Source of the DNA: Actinoplanes sp. DH11
GTDB taxonomy: Bacteria; Actinomycetota; Actinomycetes; Mycobacteriales; Micromonosporaceae
Length of the DNA: 64,000 nt
Assembly: GCF_020873875.1 (NCBI RefSeq)
Contig: NZ_JAHWGU010000004.1
Span: 310,001-374,000 of the forward strand
Reading direction: 5' to 3'
The notes under the pieces were generated by a model, which was not told where the DNA came from, did not search any database, and saw only the letters and a program-made list of their open reading frames with translations. Below, in pieces: positions 31,391 to 39,810 of the stretch. Positions within the stretch are counted from its first letter, which is position 1, and each line of letters begins with the position of its first letter. A program made the position numbers and the translations under genes.

Positions 31391-32354
31391 GTTGCTCGGC
31401 GACCCACTGTTCCGGGACGGCGGGCGGACCGGCGGCGGATCGTTCCTGCACCAGGTAGCGCGGCCGGCCGCGGACCTCCTCGTGGATCCGGGCCAGGTAC
31501 TCGCCGATCACGCCGAGGCCGAGCAGCACGAACGTGCCGGTCACGAGCAGCAGCAGGATGACCGTGGTGAAGCCGGCCACCGAGCCGCCGCTGAGCCAGC
31601 GCACCACCGTCTGCACCCCGAGCACCAGTGAGAACGCCGCGAAGCCGACCCCGGCCATGGTGACCAGGTGCAGCGGCGCCGACGTGAACGACGTGAGCCC
31701 GTTGACGGCCAGCCGGCACAGGCCGCGCAGCGTCCAGCGGGAGGCGCCGCCCTCGCGGCGGTCGATGTCGATCTCGACGGTGGCCCGGGTGAAACCGATC
31801 CAGCTGCTGGTGCCGCGGAAGAACGACGAGTGCTCGGGCATCCGCCGCAGCGCTTCCAGGGCGGGCCGGCCGAGCAGCCGGAAGTCGGTGGCGTCGACCA
31901 GGTCCACCTTGGTCATCCCGGTGAACGCCTTGTTGAACACCTTGGAGCTCAGCCGGTTGCCGAACGACTGCCCGGTCCGGTTGCGTTTCACCGCCTCGAC
32001 CACGTGCGCGCCGGCCTGCCAGCGCCGCACCATGGCCGGGATGGCGCCGGGCGGGTGCTGCAGATCGGAGTCGATCACCACTACGGCGTCGCCGACCGCC
32101 TCCTCCAGGCCGGCGAGCAGGGCGGCCTCCTTGCCGAAGTTGCGGGACAGGCGCACGCCGCGTACCCGGGGGTCGAGGTGCGAGCGGTGCGCGATGCGGG
32201 ACCAGGAGTCGTCCGTCGAACCGTCGTCGACGAGCACGAACTCGTGGCGCAGCCCGGCGCCGGCGAGGACCTCGGTGAGCCGGTCGAGGAACCGGTCGAC
32301 GCCGTCGCCCTCGTTGTAGATCGGCGCCACCACGGAGATCAGCGGATCATTCAT
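31377..32354 (-). CDS. Polyprenyl-phosphate glycosyltransferase, GtrB/DPM1-like GT2
   Basis: A 325-residue GT2 enzyme of the DPM1/GtrB type that moves a sugar from an NDP-donor to polyprenyl phosphate on the cytoplasmic face. Residues 1-225 are the GT-A domain: ISVVAPIYNEGDGVDRFLDR, EFVLVDDGSTDDSW, VVVIDSDLQHPPGAIPAM (DSDLQ metal site) and the DFRLLGRPALEAL motif. Two C-terminal membrane helices lie at about 230-255 and 263-289. ATG 32354 overlaps the upstream stop by eight bp. Coupling to GtrA (sugar flipping) and to a polytopic protein matches Gtr-type modification cassettes. Confidence 0.92.
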   Translation of the reverse strand: MNDPLISVVAPIYNEGDGVDRFLDRLTEVLAGAGLRHEFVLVDDGSTDDSWSRIAHRSHLDPRVRGVRLSRNFGKEAALLAGLEEAVGDAVVVIDSDLQHPPGAIPAMVRRWQAGAHVVEAVKRNRTGQSFGNRLSSKVFNKAFTGMTKVDLVDATDFRLLGRPALEALRRMPEHSSFFRGTSSWIGFTRATVEIDIDRREGGASRWTLRGLCRLAVNGLTSFTSAPLHLVTMAGVGFAAFSLVLGVQTVVRWLSGGSVAGFTTVILLLLVTGTFVLLGLGVIGEYLARIHEEVRGRPRYLVQERSAAGPPAVPEQWVAEQHAER

Positions 32355-34032
32355 GAGGCTCCTGGCAGAACGGGACGCCGGCCAGCGCCTGCGCGGCGGC
32401 GTCGAGCGAATCGGTGTACCGCTTCTGGTGGAGCGGCCGGTCCTCGGTGCTGCGCAGCGCCTCGGCGAGCAGGCCGCAGCGGCGTACGTTGCCGGCCTCC
32501 CCGGGCTCGAAGGCACCGATCGCGAGCGCGATCCGGTTGTCCAGTTGCGCCGACTGCCACCCGGCCGCGACGTCGGCGTAGGCCCGGTTGGCCGCCGCCG
32601 AGCCGGTGGCGCAGAGCACCAGCACGCCCAGGATCAGGCCGGTCGCGTGCCGCCCCCCGCCGCTCGACAGCCCCGGCCGGGCATCACCCGACGGCACCGG
32701 CCGGACCCGGCTCGACGGCACCGGCCGGGCACGGCTCAGCAGCACCAGCAGGACGACGGCGAGCAGCATCCCGGCCGGCGCGGTCGTGGCCGAGTCGCGC
32801 CAGCCCTGTTCGAGCAGCGCACGCCCGGTGTAGTAGGTGTGCACCTCGACGCTGAGCGCCGCCGGCATCGCGCCGAAGACGAGCAGGATCGCGGCGGCGG
32901 CGGCCAGTCCGGCGAGCGGTCCGGTGCCGGGCCGTGCCGCCCAGGCCGAGAGCTTGCGGGTACGGGCGGCGAGCACCACCAGCACGACCAGCGTGACGAC
33001 CGGCAGCACCCCCCACGCCCAGGTCCCGCCGGTGCGCTCGGTGGCGGCCTGCCACTGCGCGGGCGGCAGCCAGGCCAGCATCCGGGCCGGCAGCACGACG
33101 AGCGCGCGGGCGTCCACCGCGATGTCGGACCCGTGGTAGCAGCCGCCGTCCGCGCAGTACCCCTGGATGATCCGGCGGATGCCAGCGAAGACCGGCAGGA
33201 ACCCGGCCCAGAGCAGTGCGGCGAACCGTGCGCCGGCCGACGTGAGCGTTTCCCGGAAGCTCTGGCCGAGCACGAACCGGCCGCGCAGCAGGACGGCGGC
33301 GGTGGCCAGTGGCACGGCGAAGTAGGCCGGCTCGTTGAAGATGGCGAGCGCGCCGCCGGCGGTGACCGCGAGGACCCCGTGCCACCAGCGCATCCGCTCC
33401 AGCCGGCAGGCCGCCGCCGCGACGGACAGCACCAGGGCCGCGGTGCTCAGGTAGAGCCCGCCGAACAGGGTGGTGGTGCTGTTGCGCCCGGCCGCCACGA
33501 ACCCGGCCGCGACCGCGTACGGCAGCAGCAGCGCCACCACCGACGGCGGGCTCGCGAAGAGCCGCCCCCGGGTCAGCACGCTTTCCGCGAAGAGCACCAC
33601 CGCCAGCGTCAGCACCATCGCCGCGCCGAGCGAGACCAGCCGCAACGTGATCGCCGGGGAGAGGTGCAGCTGTTCCGCGCCGAGCAGCACCAGTGTGTCC
33701 AGCGCCTTCTCCAGCATCCGGCCGAGCGGCCGGAAGTTGCCGAGCCGCAGGTACGTCTCGCCGGTGGCGACGGTGTGCGAGATGATCCGCAGCGGGTCGT
33801 CGCGGAACATCCCGCCGTGCCAGTAGATGTTGAACCGGTGGTCGCCGCGGGGTGCGGCCGCGAGCAGCGGCACGAAGACGACGAGCGGCACCAGCAGGCA
33901 CCGGCGCAGCACGTGCCCCCACAACCGGCGGCCCGGAGGCTGGGCCCCGTCCGGGAGCGGGGGTGCCGTGTCCTGCCGCGCCGCGGAAGCCATGTCCGGT
34001 TGCTGAGGCACTGTCACGGTTTCAGCGGTCAC
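32347..34032 (-). CDS. Polytopic membrane protein, probable GT-C-type sugar transferase
   Basis: A 561-residue protein with about ten or more hydrophobic helices (e.g. LVPLVVFVPLLAAAP, LVSLGAAMVLTLAVVLFAES, VLPVVTLVVLVVLAART, GLILGVLVLCATGSAAA) and an outer loop with Asp/His residues after helix 1 (RGDHRFNIYWHGGMFRDD). No family is certain. Size, topology and position next to GtrB and GtrA fit the serotype-specific transferase of a Gtr set that uses polyprenyl-P-sugar outside the membrane. GTG 34032 overlaps the upstream stop (GTGA). The C-terminal 70 residues are soluble with Cys pairs (NVRRCGLL, GVPFCQEP). Confidence 0.7.
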   Translation of the reverse strand: MTAETVTVPQQPDMASAARQDTAPPLPDGAQPPGRRLWGHVLRRCLLVPLVVFVPLLAAAPRGDHRFNIYWHGGMFRDDPLRIISHTVATGETYLRLGNFRPLGRMLEKALDTLVLLGAEQLHLSPAITLRLVSLGAAMVLTLAVVLFAESVLTRGRLFASPPSVVALLLPYAVAAGFVAAGRNSTTTLFGGLYLSTAALVLSVAAAACRLERMRWWHGVLAVTAGGALAIFNEPAYFAVPLATAAVLLRGRFVLGQSFRETLTSAGARFAALLWAGFLPVFAGIRRIIQGYCADGGCYHGSDIAVDARALVVLPARMLAWLPPAQWQAATERTGGTWAWGVLPVVTLVVLVVLAARTRKLSAWAARPGTGPLAGLAAAAAILLVFGAMPAALSVEVHTYYTGRALLEQGWRDSATTAPAGMLLAVVLLVLLSRARPVPSSRVRPVPSGDARPGLSSGGGRHATGLILGVLVLCATGSAAANRAYADVAAGWQSAQLDNRIALAIGAFEPGEAGNVRRCGLLAEALRSTEDRPLHQKRYTDSLDAAAQALAGVPFCQEPHE

Positions 34033-34709
34033 GACTGCTGCAACGACGGCTCGGTGGAGTCGGTTGTGTCGTCCGGGCCGAGCAGATCGGGCAGGGCCGG
34101 CGGGTGATCCGGATCGACGAAGATCACCTGCGCGGCGGCGTGCTCCCGGGAGAGGTGGGCGAGCCGCTCGGCCAGCACACCGTCCCACGGCCGGTCCGGC
34201 CGGTGCTGCTGCCAGGTCTGCCGGTCCGGCAGGTACTCCAGGACCAGGCCGACCTTGCGCAGCAGCGAGAACCGCGGCTCGTCGGTCAGCACGACCGCCC
34301 GGTGGTCGGCCGCCACGAGTAGCCGCCGCTGCACGGCGAGCACGAAGTCACGCAGCGCCGGCAGGTCCAGGCCGATGGCCACGTACAGGTGGGTGGGCAG
34401 GGGTTGCGGCACGACGCGCTTGCGGCGCGGTGCCGGCGCGGGCCGCCCGCTCACCTTGCGGACGATGCGGCGGAGCAGGCGCGGCGAGGCCTGCAACGGG
34501 CTGCGGGCGAGTTTCACGAGGGTACGGCCCAGCCGGTACGACCCACTGGCCCGCAGCCGCCGGACCGTCTCGCGTTCGCTGTCCCGTTCACCGGCCAGGC
34601 CGGCGCAGCGGGCACGCCACGCGTCGCGCTGCTGCTCGATGGTGCGCAGCCGCACGACGAGGGCTTCCACCCGCGCCGGGTCGGTCAGTTCGGCGGTGGT
34701 GTCGGGCAT
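34029..34709 (-). CDS. Coiled-coil protein of the glycosyltransferase operon
   Basis: Not assigned to a family. About 226 residues: the first 55 predict a coiled coil (VEALVVRLRTIEQQRDAWRA), then a basic segment with a SGSYRLGRTLVKLARSPLQA pattern often found between coiled coil and catalytic parts of bacterial glycosyltransferases. A compact alpha/beta domain ends VIFVDPDHPPALPDLL. No catalytic motif is clear. GGAG is seven bases before ATG 34709; GTG 34715 would overlap the upstream stop by four bases and is possible. It may scaffold the flanking transferases or set chain length. Confidence 0.65.
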   Translation of the reverse strand: MPDTTAELTDPARVEALVVRLRTIEQQRDAWRARCAGLAGERDSERETVRRLRASGSYRLGRTLVKLARSPLQASPRLLRRIVRKVSGRPAPAPRRKRVVPQPLPTHLYVAIGLDLPALRDFVLAVQRRLLVAADHRAVVLTDEPRFSLLRKVGLVLEYLPDRQTWQQHRPDRPWDGVLAERLAHLSREHAAAQVIFVDPDHPPALPDLLGPDDTTDSTEPSLQQS

Positions 34710-34711
34710 GG

Positions 34712-36916
34712 TCACACTCCGGGGGTTCGTCGGTCGGCCAGCTCGACCAGCCAGCGGGCGGCCGCCGGCGCGCCGTTGCGCGGCCCCACCTCGGCGCAGC
34801 GCCGGCTGAGCTGTTCACGGACGTCGTCGCGCACCGCGCGGGCCAGCACCTCGTCCAGTTCGTCGGTGTCCGGGTCCTCGACGATCAGCGCCGCACCGGT
34901 GGCCGCGGCGAACCGGGCCCGGCTCACCTGGTCGTCCAGGGAGGTCTGCCGGTTCGGCACGAAGACCGCCGGTACGCCGAACGCCAGCAGCTCATGGAAC
35001 GAGTTGTAGCCGGACGCGCTGATCACCAGGTCCAGTCCGCGCAGATAACGACTGATCGGGTAGAGCTTCACCAGATGGGCACCGGGCACCGGCGGCATCG
35101 GCTCCGTCGCGATCGCCGACTCGGCGAGCACCACCTGGAAGCCCGCGGACCGCAGGTGCCCGGCGATCCGGGCCACCGGCGACGAGATGTCGTTGATGTT
35201 GCCGGCGCCGAGCTGGAGCAGCGCGGCCGGCCGGCCCGGTTCCAGGCCGAGCGCCGCACGGGCGGCGGCCGGCTCGGCCAGCTCGGCCGCGTCCAGGTAG
35301 GTGATCGGGTCGACGGTGTGAACCCCGCCCCGGTCCAGGACTGTCGGGCCCTCGTCGGCGGCGGCCGCGAACTCGCCGGGCTCCAGGATCGCGTCGAAGT
35401 ACCCGCCCCGCTCGATCCACTCGGTGCCGGTGTCGCGCCGCCACATCGGCCGGCGCACCCAGACCCAGGTGATGTCCGGCCGGGCACGGACCGCCGCCAC
35501 GATGCCGTCGTGCGGGACGCTGTCCACCGCGACCACGGCCGGGTTGTGCAGGTCGATCAGGTGCTGCAGCCGGTTGGTGAGCATCGTGGTCCAGCGCTGC
35601 CGCGGTGGGCCGAGCACGCTGCGGGACGGGATGTACTCGGTCAGGAAGCCTTCCCGGTGCGCCACCGAGGCGCCGTGCGACTGCGTGGCGATCACCGTGG
35701 GAGTGCCCTCGGGCAGCCGGCGGCCGATCGCCATGAGCCGGGACAGGTGGCCCAGGCCGACGCCGTTGTCGCTGACCAGCAGCACCCCGCGGGGCGCACG
35801 GGCGGCCGGCAGACCGGCCGGCCGGCGCAGCTCCAGGTCGGTGCCGGGGCCCGCCGGGCGTACCCCGCGTCCGGCGAGCCGGGCCAGGTGTGAGCCGTAC
35901 CCGAAGCGGGTCTCGACGAGGTCCCGGGCCCGCACCGCCAGTTCCCGGTAGCGCGCCCGGTCGGCGTGCAGCTCGCGGACCAGCGGCAGCACGCCGGCCG
36001 GGGTGGTGTAGAGCGCCGCGTCGCCGAAGACCGGCCGGAAGTGCTCGCCGATCAGCACCGGCACCCCGGCGGCCATCGCCTCCAGGATCGTCCGGCCGAA
36101 CGCCTCGACCAGGTCGGGGTCGTGGAAGTAGACGAAGAAGTCGATGCCGCGCAGGAACTCCCGGGGCGGCACCGACCCGAACTCGACGATCTCCCACCCG
36201 GCCGGGGTGCGGCCCAGCTTCTCGACGGCCAGCTCACCACCGCCGAGCACCCGGACCCGGACGCCCGCGTCGTCGGGGTAGGCCTGCAACAACTCCTCGG
36301 TGGTGCGCGGCCACTTCACCGGGTCGGGCCGCCCGTGCCGCCCGACCACCGGCACCTCGCCGACCGGGCCGGGCCGGTCGGCCCACCACTCGGCCACGTC
36401 GATGATCTCGTGCCAGTCGGTCTCCGCCAGCGGCGCGTCCGGCGCGGCGCGCAGCACCTCGGCCCGCACCTGCGGGCTGATCGGCGCCCATTCGATGCCG
36501 CTGCCGCTGCCGAAATATCCCTCGACCCGTTCCCGGACCGCCGCGAAGTCGTAGTAGCGAGCCGGATCGGCGGCGTCGCCCGGCGCCTGGTTGAGCACCA
36601 TCACGGTACGGTCCGCGGCCACCCGGGGCACCGACGCGAGATCGGCCGTGAAGATCCGCGGCTGACGCAGGACGAAGAGTTTCGCGGCGACCGGCTCCCC
36701 CTCGGCGGCGAGCTGGGCCGAACCGTCCTTCAGCAGCTCCACGATCAGCGGGTTGAAGGGCCGGTCCCGCTTCAGGTGCGGCGACCGGACCTGGACCAGC
36801 ACCGTGGAAAGCCCGGCCCGGGCCTGTGCGCGTACCTCGGCGGCGATGCTGGCCGAGGTGCCGCCCGGATAGCGGAAATCCGAGAGGATCGCCACGTCGT
36901 GGACGTTCCCGGTCAT
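34712..36916 (-). CDS. Fused double glycosyltransferase (GT4-like plus MurG-like)
   Basis: A 734-residue protein with two GT-B-type halves. Half one (1 to about 370) begins VAILSDFRYPGGTSASIAAE and carries the GT4 acceptor/donor motif FHDPDLVEAFGRTILEAMAA followed by GVPVLIGEHF (E-x7-E). Half two (about 385-734) begins PRGVLLVSDNGVGLGHLSRL and has QLGAGNINDI, RGLDLVISASGYNSFHELLA and FGVPAVFVPNRQTSLDDQ, the pattern of MurG/UDP-glycosyltransferases. No membrane segment is seen. It heads the five-gene minus-strand operon and is divergent from the GT2 gene at 37047. Two sequential sugar transfers by one polypeptide is an inference. Confidence 0.85.
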   Translation of the reverse strand: MTGNVHDVAILSDFRYPGGTSASIAAEVRAQARAGLSTVLVQVRSPHLKRDRPFNPLIVELLKDGSAQLAAEGEPVAAKLFVLRQPRIFTADLASVPRVAADRTVMVLNQAPGDAADPARYYDFAAVRERVEGYFGSGSGIEWAPISPQVRAEVLRAAPDAPLAETDWHEIIDVAEWWADRPGPVGEVPVVGRHGRPDPVKWPRTTEELLQAYPDDAGVRVRVLGGGELAVEKLGRTPAGWEIVEFGSVPPREFLRGIDFFVYFHDPDLVEAFGRTILEAMAAGVPVLIGEHFRPVFGDAALYTTPAGVLPLVRELHADRARYRELAVRARDLVETRFGYGSHLARLAGRGVRPAGPGTDLELRRPAGLPAARAPRGVLLVSDNGVGLGHLSRLMAIGRRLPEGTPTVIATQSHGASVAHREGFLTEYIPSRSVLGPPRQRWTTMLTNRLQHLIDLHNPAVVAVDSVPHDGIVAAVRARPDITWVWVRRPMWRRDTGTEWIERGGYFDAILEPGEFAAAADEGPTVLDRGGVHTVDPITYLDAAELAEPAAARAALGLEPGRPAALLQLGAGNINDISSPVARIAGHLRSAGFQVVLAESAIATEPMPPVPGAHLVKLYPISRYLRGLDLVISASGYNSFHELLAFGVPAVFVPNRQTSLDDQVSRARFAAATGAALIVEDPDTDELDEVLARAVRDDVREQLSRRCAEVGPRNGAPAAARWLVELADRRTPGV

Positions 36917-37046
36917 TGGACGTTCTCCGATGCTTGGCGTGGCATGCCTGTCGACGCCACAACGAACGGCGCTCGCCCGGCGTCACGCACCCCGCCACCC
37001 AGCCGTTGATCCCCCAGGTACTGCCACACCCACCCGGCGGGAGCTC

Positions 37047-39467
37047 ATGCGCAGGCTGCACACGACATCGGACGCGTACGGAACCGAGCTGCTGGAACGG
37101 CAGTGGCGGGAGTTGACCGGCGGCTCGCCGGCCGGCCCGGCCACCGCCGCGCTGCACACCCGGTCCGCCTCGGCACGCGCGGTCCTCGCGTACGCCGCGG
37201 CCCGCCGTTCGGTCGACGACCTGATCCTCGGCGCCTACGACGGCCGGCTCTTCCCGGACGCCGACCCCTGGGCCTTCGGCGAACTGGCGCGCGTCATCGC
37301 GCTGCAGGACCTCTGGCCCGAGGACCGGCCCGACGCGATGGTCCTGCTCGACTCGCTGCTGCGCACCTTCGGCACGGCCGGTGTGGCGCCCGCGCACCAG
37401 GGGCTGCACGCCCAGCTGGCGTACGCGACAGGCGACCGGACCCGCACCGAGAAGCTGCTCGCCGACTACCCGGAGATCCCGGACCCGGTACGCACCGCGC
37501 TGGTGGTCGACCTGACCGGCGGCGAGGAGTGGATCGGCCGGTTCCTCGGGCTGCTGCCGGCACCCGGCCTCACCCTGGACGGGCAGATCGGCCCCCGGTT
37601 CGACCGGATCAGGTCCAACCGGGCACACCGCACCGGCTCGCCGCACCGGATCAGCACGATCGTCACCACGTACCAGCCGGGACTGGCCCTGCTCACCACG
37701 GTCCGCTCGCTCGTCGCGCAGAGCTGGACCAACCACGAGATCCTGGTCGTCGACGACGGCTCCGGTCCCGGCCACGACGCCGTCCTGGCCCGGGCGGCCG
37801 CGCTCGACCCGCGGGTGCGGATCCTGCGGATGCCCGCGAACGGTGGCACCTACCGGGCCCGCAACGCCGGCCTGGACGCGGCCACCGGCGAGTTCGTGGC
37901 GTTCCAGGACTCCGACGACTGGTCGCACCCGCTGCGGCTGGAACGGCAGGCGGCGCCCCTGATCGACGACCCGGCGCTGTTCGCCACCACGTCCGTGGGC
38001 ATCCGGGTCACCGAGAACCTCGGCGTCACCCGGCCCGGGATCGCGGAGTTCCGGTCGTACAACCTCTCCTCGCTGATGATCCGCCGCACCGCCGCGCTCA
38101 GCCGGCTCGGCTATCTCGACACCGTCCGCAAGGGCGCCGACGCGGAGTACGTGGAACGGGCGCGCGCGGTCTTCGGCCGGCCTGCGGTACGGCACCTGGG
38201 CGGTGAGCCGCTCGCCCTGATCCGGCTCTCCCCCGGATCGCTGTCCAGCGCGGACATCTCCCCCGGGTGGATGCATCCGGCGCGGTACGCGTACCTCTCC
38301 GCCTTCCAGGCCTGGCACAAACGGGTGGCCGCCGGCCGCGCCACCGCCGTGCGCCCCCGCGAGCCGGGCACCCGCGCCTTCGCCGCACCGCGCCGCCTGG
38401 CCGGCCACGACCCGGCCCGGCGCACCTCCTACGACCTGATCCTGGCCGCCGACTGGAGCGCGCACGGCGACGTGGCGTGGCCGGCCGGCGAACGGCTGCG
38501 GGCCCTCGCCGTGCCCGGCCGCACCGTGGCCGTGCTTCACCTGGACCTGCTCGGCAACGTCACCGGCAAACCCGGCGCCCTCGACCCGGACGTCCAAGAC
38601 CTGATCAATTCCGGTCGGGTGGACCAGGTGGTGCTCTCCGACGACGTCCACGCCCGCCTGGCGCTGGTGCAGGACCCCGCACTCGTCGGATTCGCCCCCG
38701 GCATCGCCTCCGCCATCCGGGCCGACCGGGTGGTGATCGAAGCCGACCAGGCGTGGGGGGAGGCCGCCTTCCACTGCGAGGCCGAGGCACGCCGCCTGTT
38801 CGGGGTGGAACCGTGGTGGGCGCCCGCCGGCCCCGCCGCCCGGCACCGGCTCGCCGGCGGTCCCTTCGGCATCCGGCTCGCCCCCGCCGACGTCCCCGGC
38901 ACCCTGGACCCGGAACGCTGGCGCCTGCACCGCACCGGCCCCCGCGCCGACCGCCCGGTGATCGGCCGGATGCTCTTCGACCGCCCCGGCGACAGCGTCG
39001 CCACCGAATGGCTGCGCCTGCGCGAGGCCGTGCCCGCACCCGCCGGCCTGGACGTGCGCGTCCTCGCACCGGCCGCACCGGCCAAACCGCCCAAAGGCTG
39101 GCTGATCTACCAGCCGTCCGACGTCGACACCCGCGGCTTCCTGCACCAACTCGACTTCTACCTGCACATGCCGGCCGACGAACGAGCTGTCACCGTCGGA
39201 CCCGAACTGCTGATCGCCCTCGCCGCCGGCTGCGTACCGGTCCTGCCGCACAGCTTCGAGCCGCTCCTCGGCCCGGCCGCGATCTACTGCGTGCCCGAGG
39301 AGGTCACGTCCGCGGTCACCCGCCTGCACGGGCGCCCGGACGCGCTGGCCCGGCAGAGCCGGCTCGGCGCCGACTTCGTGCGGCGCCATCATCACCACGG
39401 CCGGTACGCCGACGCGGTCGAAGCCCTCCTGAAACCGCCCGGCCGGCAGCTGGAGCTCGGCTGCTAG
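37047..39467 (+). CDS. Giant GT2 glycosyltransferase fusion, copy A
   Basis: An 806-residue protein in three parts. Residues 1-185 are helical and of unknown fold (WAFGELARVIALQDLWPEDR). Residues about 195-420 are a GT2 GT-A domain: ISTIVTTYQPGLALLTTVRS, EILVVDDGSGPGHD, NGGTYRARNAGLDAATGEF and the DxD-type site FQDSDDWSHPLRLE. Residues about 470-806 resemble a GT-B half (DLILAADWSAHGDVAWPAGE, KGWLIYQPSDVDTRGFLHQL, LLIALAAGCVPVLPHSFEPL). ATG 37047 follows GGGAG and is preferred to upstream starts. Paralogous over its length to the 42974-45436 product. Monocistronic on the plus strand; a palindrome array follows. Confidence 0.87.
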   Translation: MRRLHTTSDAYGTELLERQWRELTGGSPAGPATAALHTRSASARAVLAYAAARRSVDDLILGAYDGRLFPDADPWAFGELARVIALQDLWPEDRPDAMVLLDSLLRTFGTAGVAPAHQGLHAQLAYATGDRTRTEKLLADYPEIPDPVRTALVVDLTGGEEWIGRFLGLLPAPGLTLDGQIGPRFDRIRSNRAHRTGSPHRISTIVTTYQPGLALLTTVRSLVAQSWTNHEILVVDDGSGPGHDAVLARAAALDPRVRILRMPANGGTYRARNAGLDAATGEFVAFQDSDDWSHPLRLERQAAPLIDDPALFATTSVGIRVTENLGVTRPGIAEFRSYNLSSLMIRRTAALSRLGYLDTVRKGADAEYVERARAVFGRPAVRHLGGEPLALIRLSPGSLSSADISPGWMHPARYAYLSAFQAWHKRVAAGRATAVRPREPGTRAFAAPRRLAGHDPARRTSYDLILAADWSAHGDVAWPAGERLRALAVPGRTVAVLHLDLLGNVTGKPGALDPDVQDLINSGRVDQVVLSDDVHARLALVQDPALVGFAPGIASAIRADRVVIEADQAWGEAAFHCEAEARRLFGVEPWWAPAGPAARHRLAGGPFGIRLAPADVPGTLDPERWRLHRTGPRADRPVIGRMLFDRPGDSVATEWLRLREAVPAPAGLDVRVLAPAAPAKPPKGWLIYQPSDVDTRGFLHQLDFYLHMPADERAVTVGPELLIALAAGCVPVLPHSFEPLLGPAAIYCVPEEVTSAVTRLHGRPDALARQSRLGADFVRRHHHHGRYADAVEALLKPPGRQLELGC

Positions 39468-39509
39468 TCGGCGGTCAGGCCGCGCCGGGCGGTCCAGCCG
39501 GCAGGTCCG

Positions 39510-39770
39510 GCTGTCACCCACGGCTGCCGAAACGGCCCTGAACCAACCGTGGGTGACAGCCAGACCCGACCAGCTGTCACCCACGGCTGCCGAAACGGCC
39601 TCGAACCAACCGTGGGTGACAGCCGAGCCGCCGCCACGCGCGCCCCAACGCGACCAGCTGTCACCCACGGCTGCCCGAACGGCCCCAAACCAACCCTGCG
39701 CGACAGCCAGACCGACCAGCTGTCACCCACGGCTGCCGAAACGGCCTCGAACCAACCGTGAGTGACAGCC
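39510..39770. repeat. Array of four 52-bp palindromic elements
   Basis: Cores at 39510-39561, 39573-39624, 39657-39708 and 39719-39770 are all exactly 52 bp: GCTGTCACCCACGG, a 24-base loop containing GCCGAAACGGC, then CCGTGGGTGACAGC with perfect 14-bp arms in the first two copies. Spacers are 11, 32 and 10 bases and end GACCA. The array fills most of the 343-bp convergent gap 39468-39810. The same family makes up the array at 30463-30775. Confidence 0.93.
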
Positions 39771-39810
39771 GAGCCGGCGACGCGGTCGGTGCCGCATCCG
39801 CGCGCGCTCG

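Noticed and set aside
36234..39668. 1144-residue open frame on the minus strand
   Set aside because: It is antisense to the GT2 gene, formed by high third-position GC; the sense frame has clear GT2 motifs.
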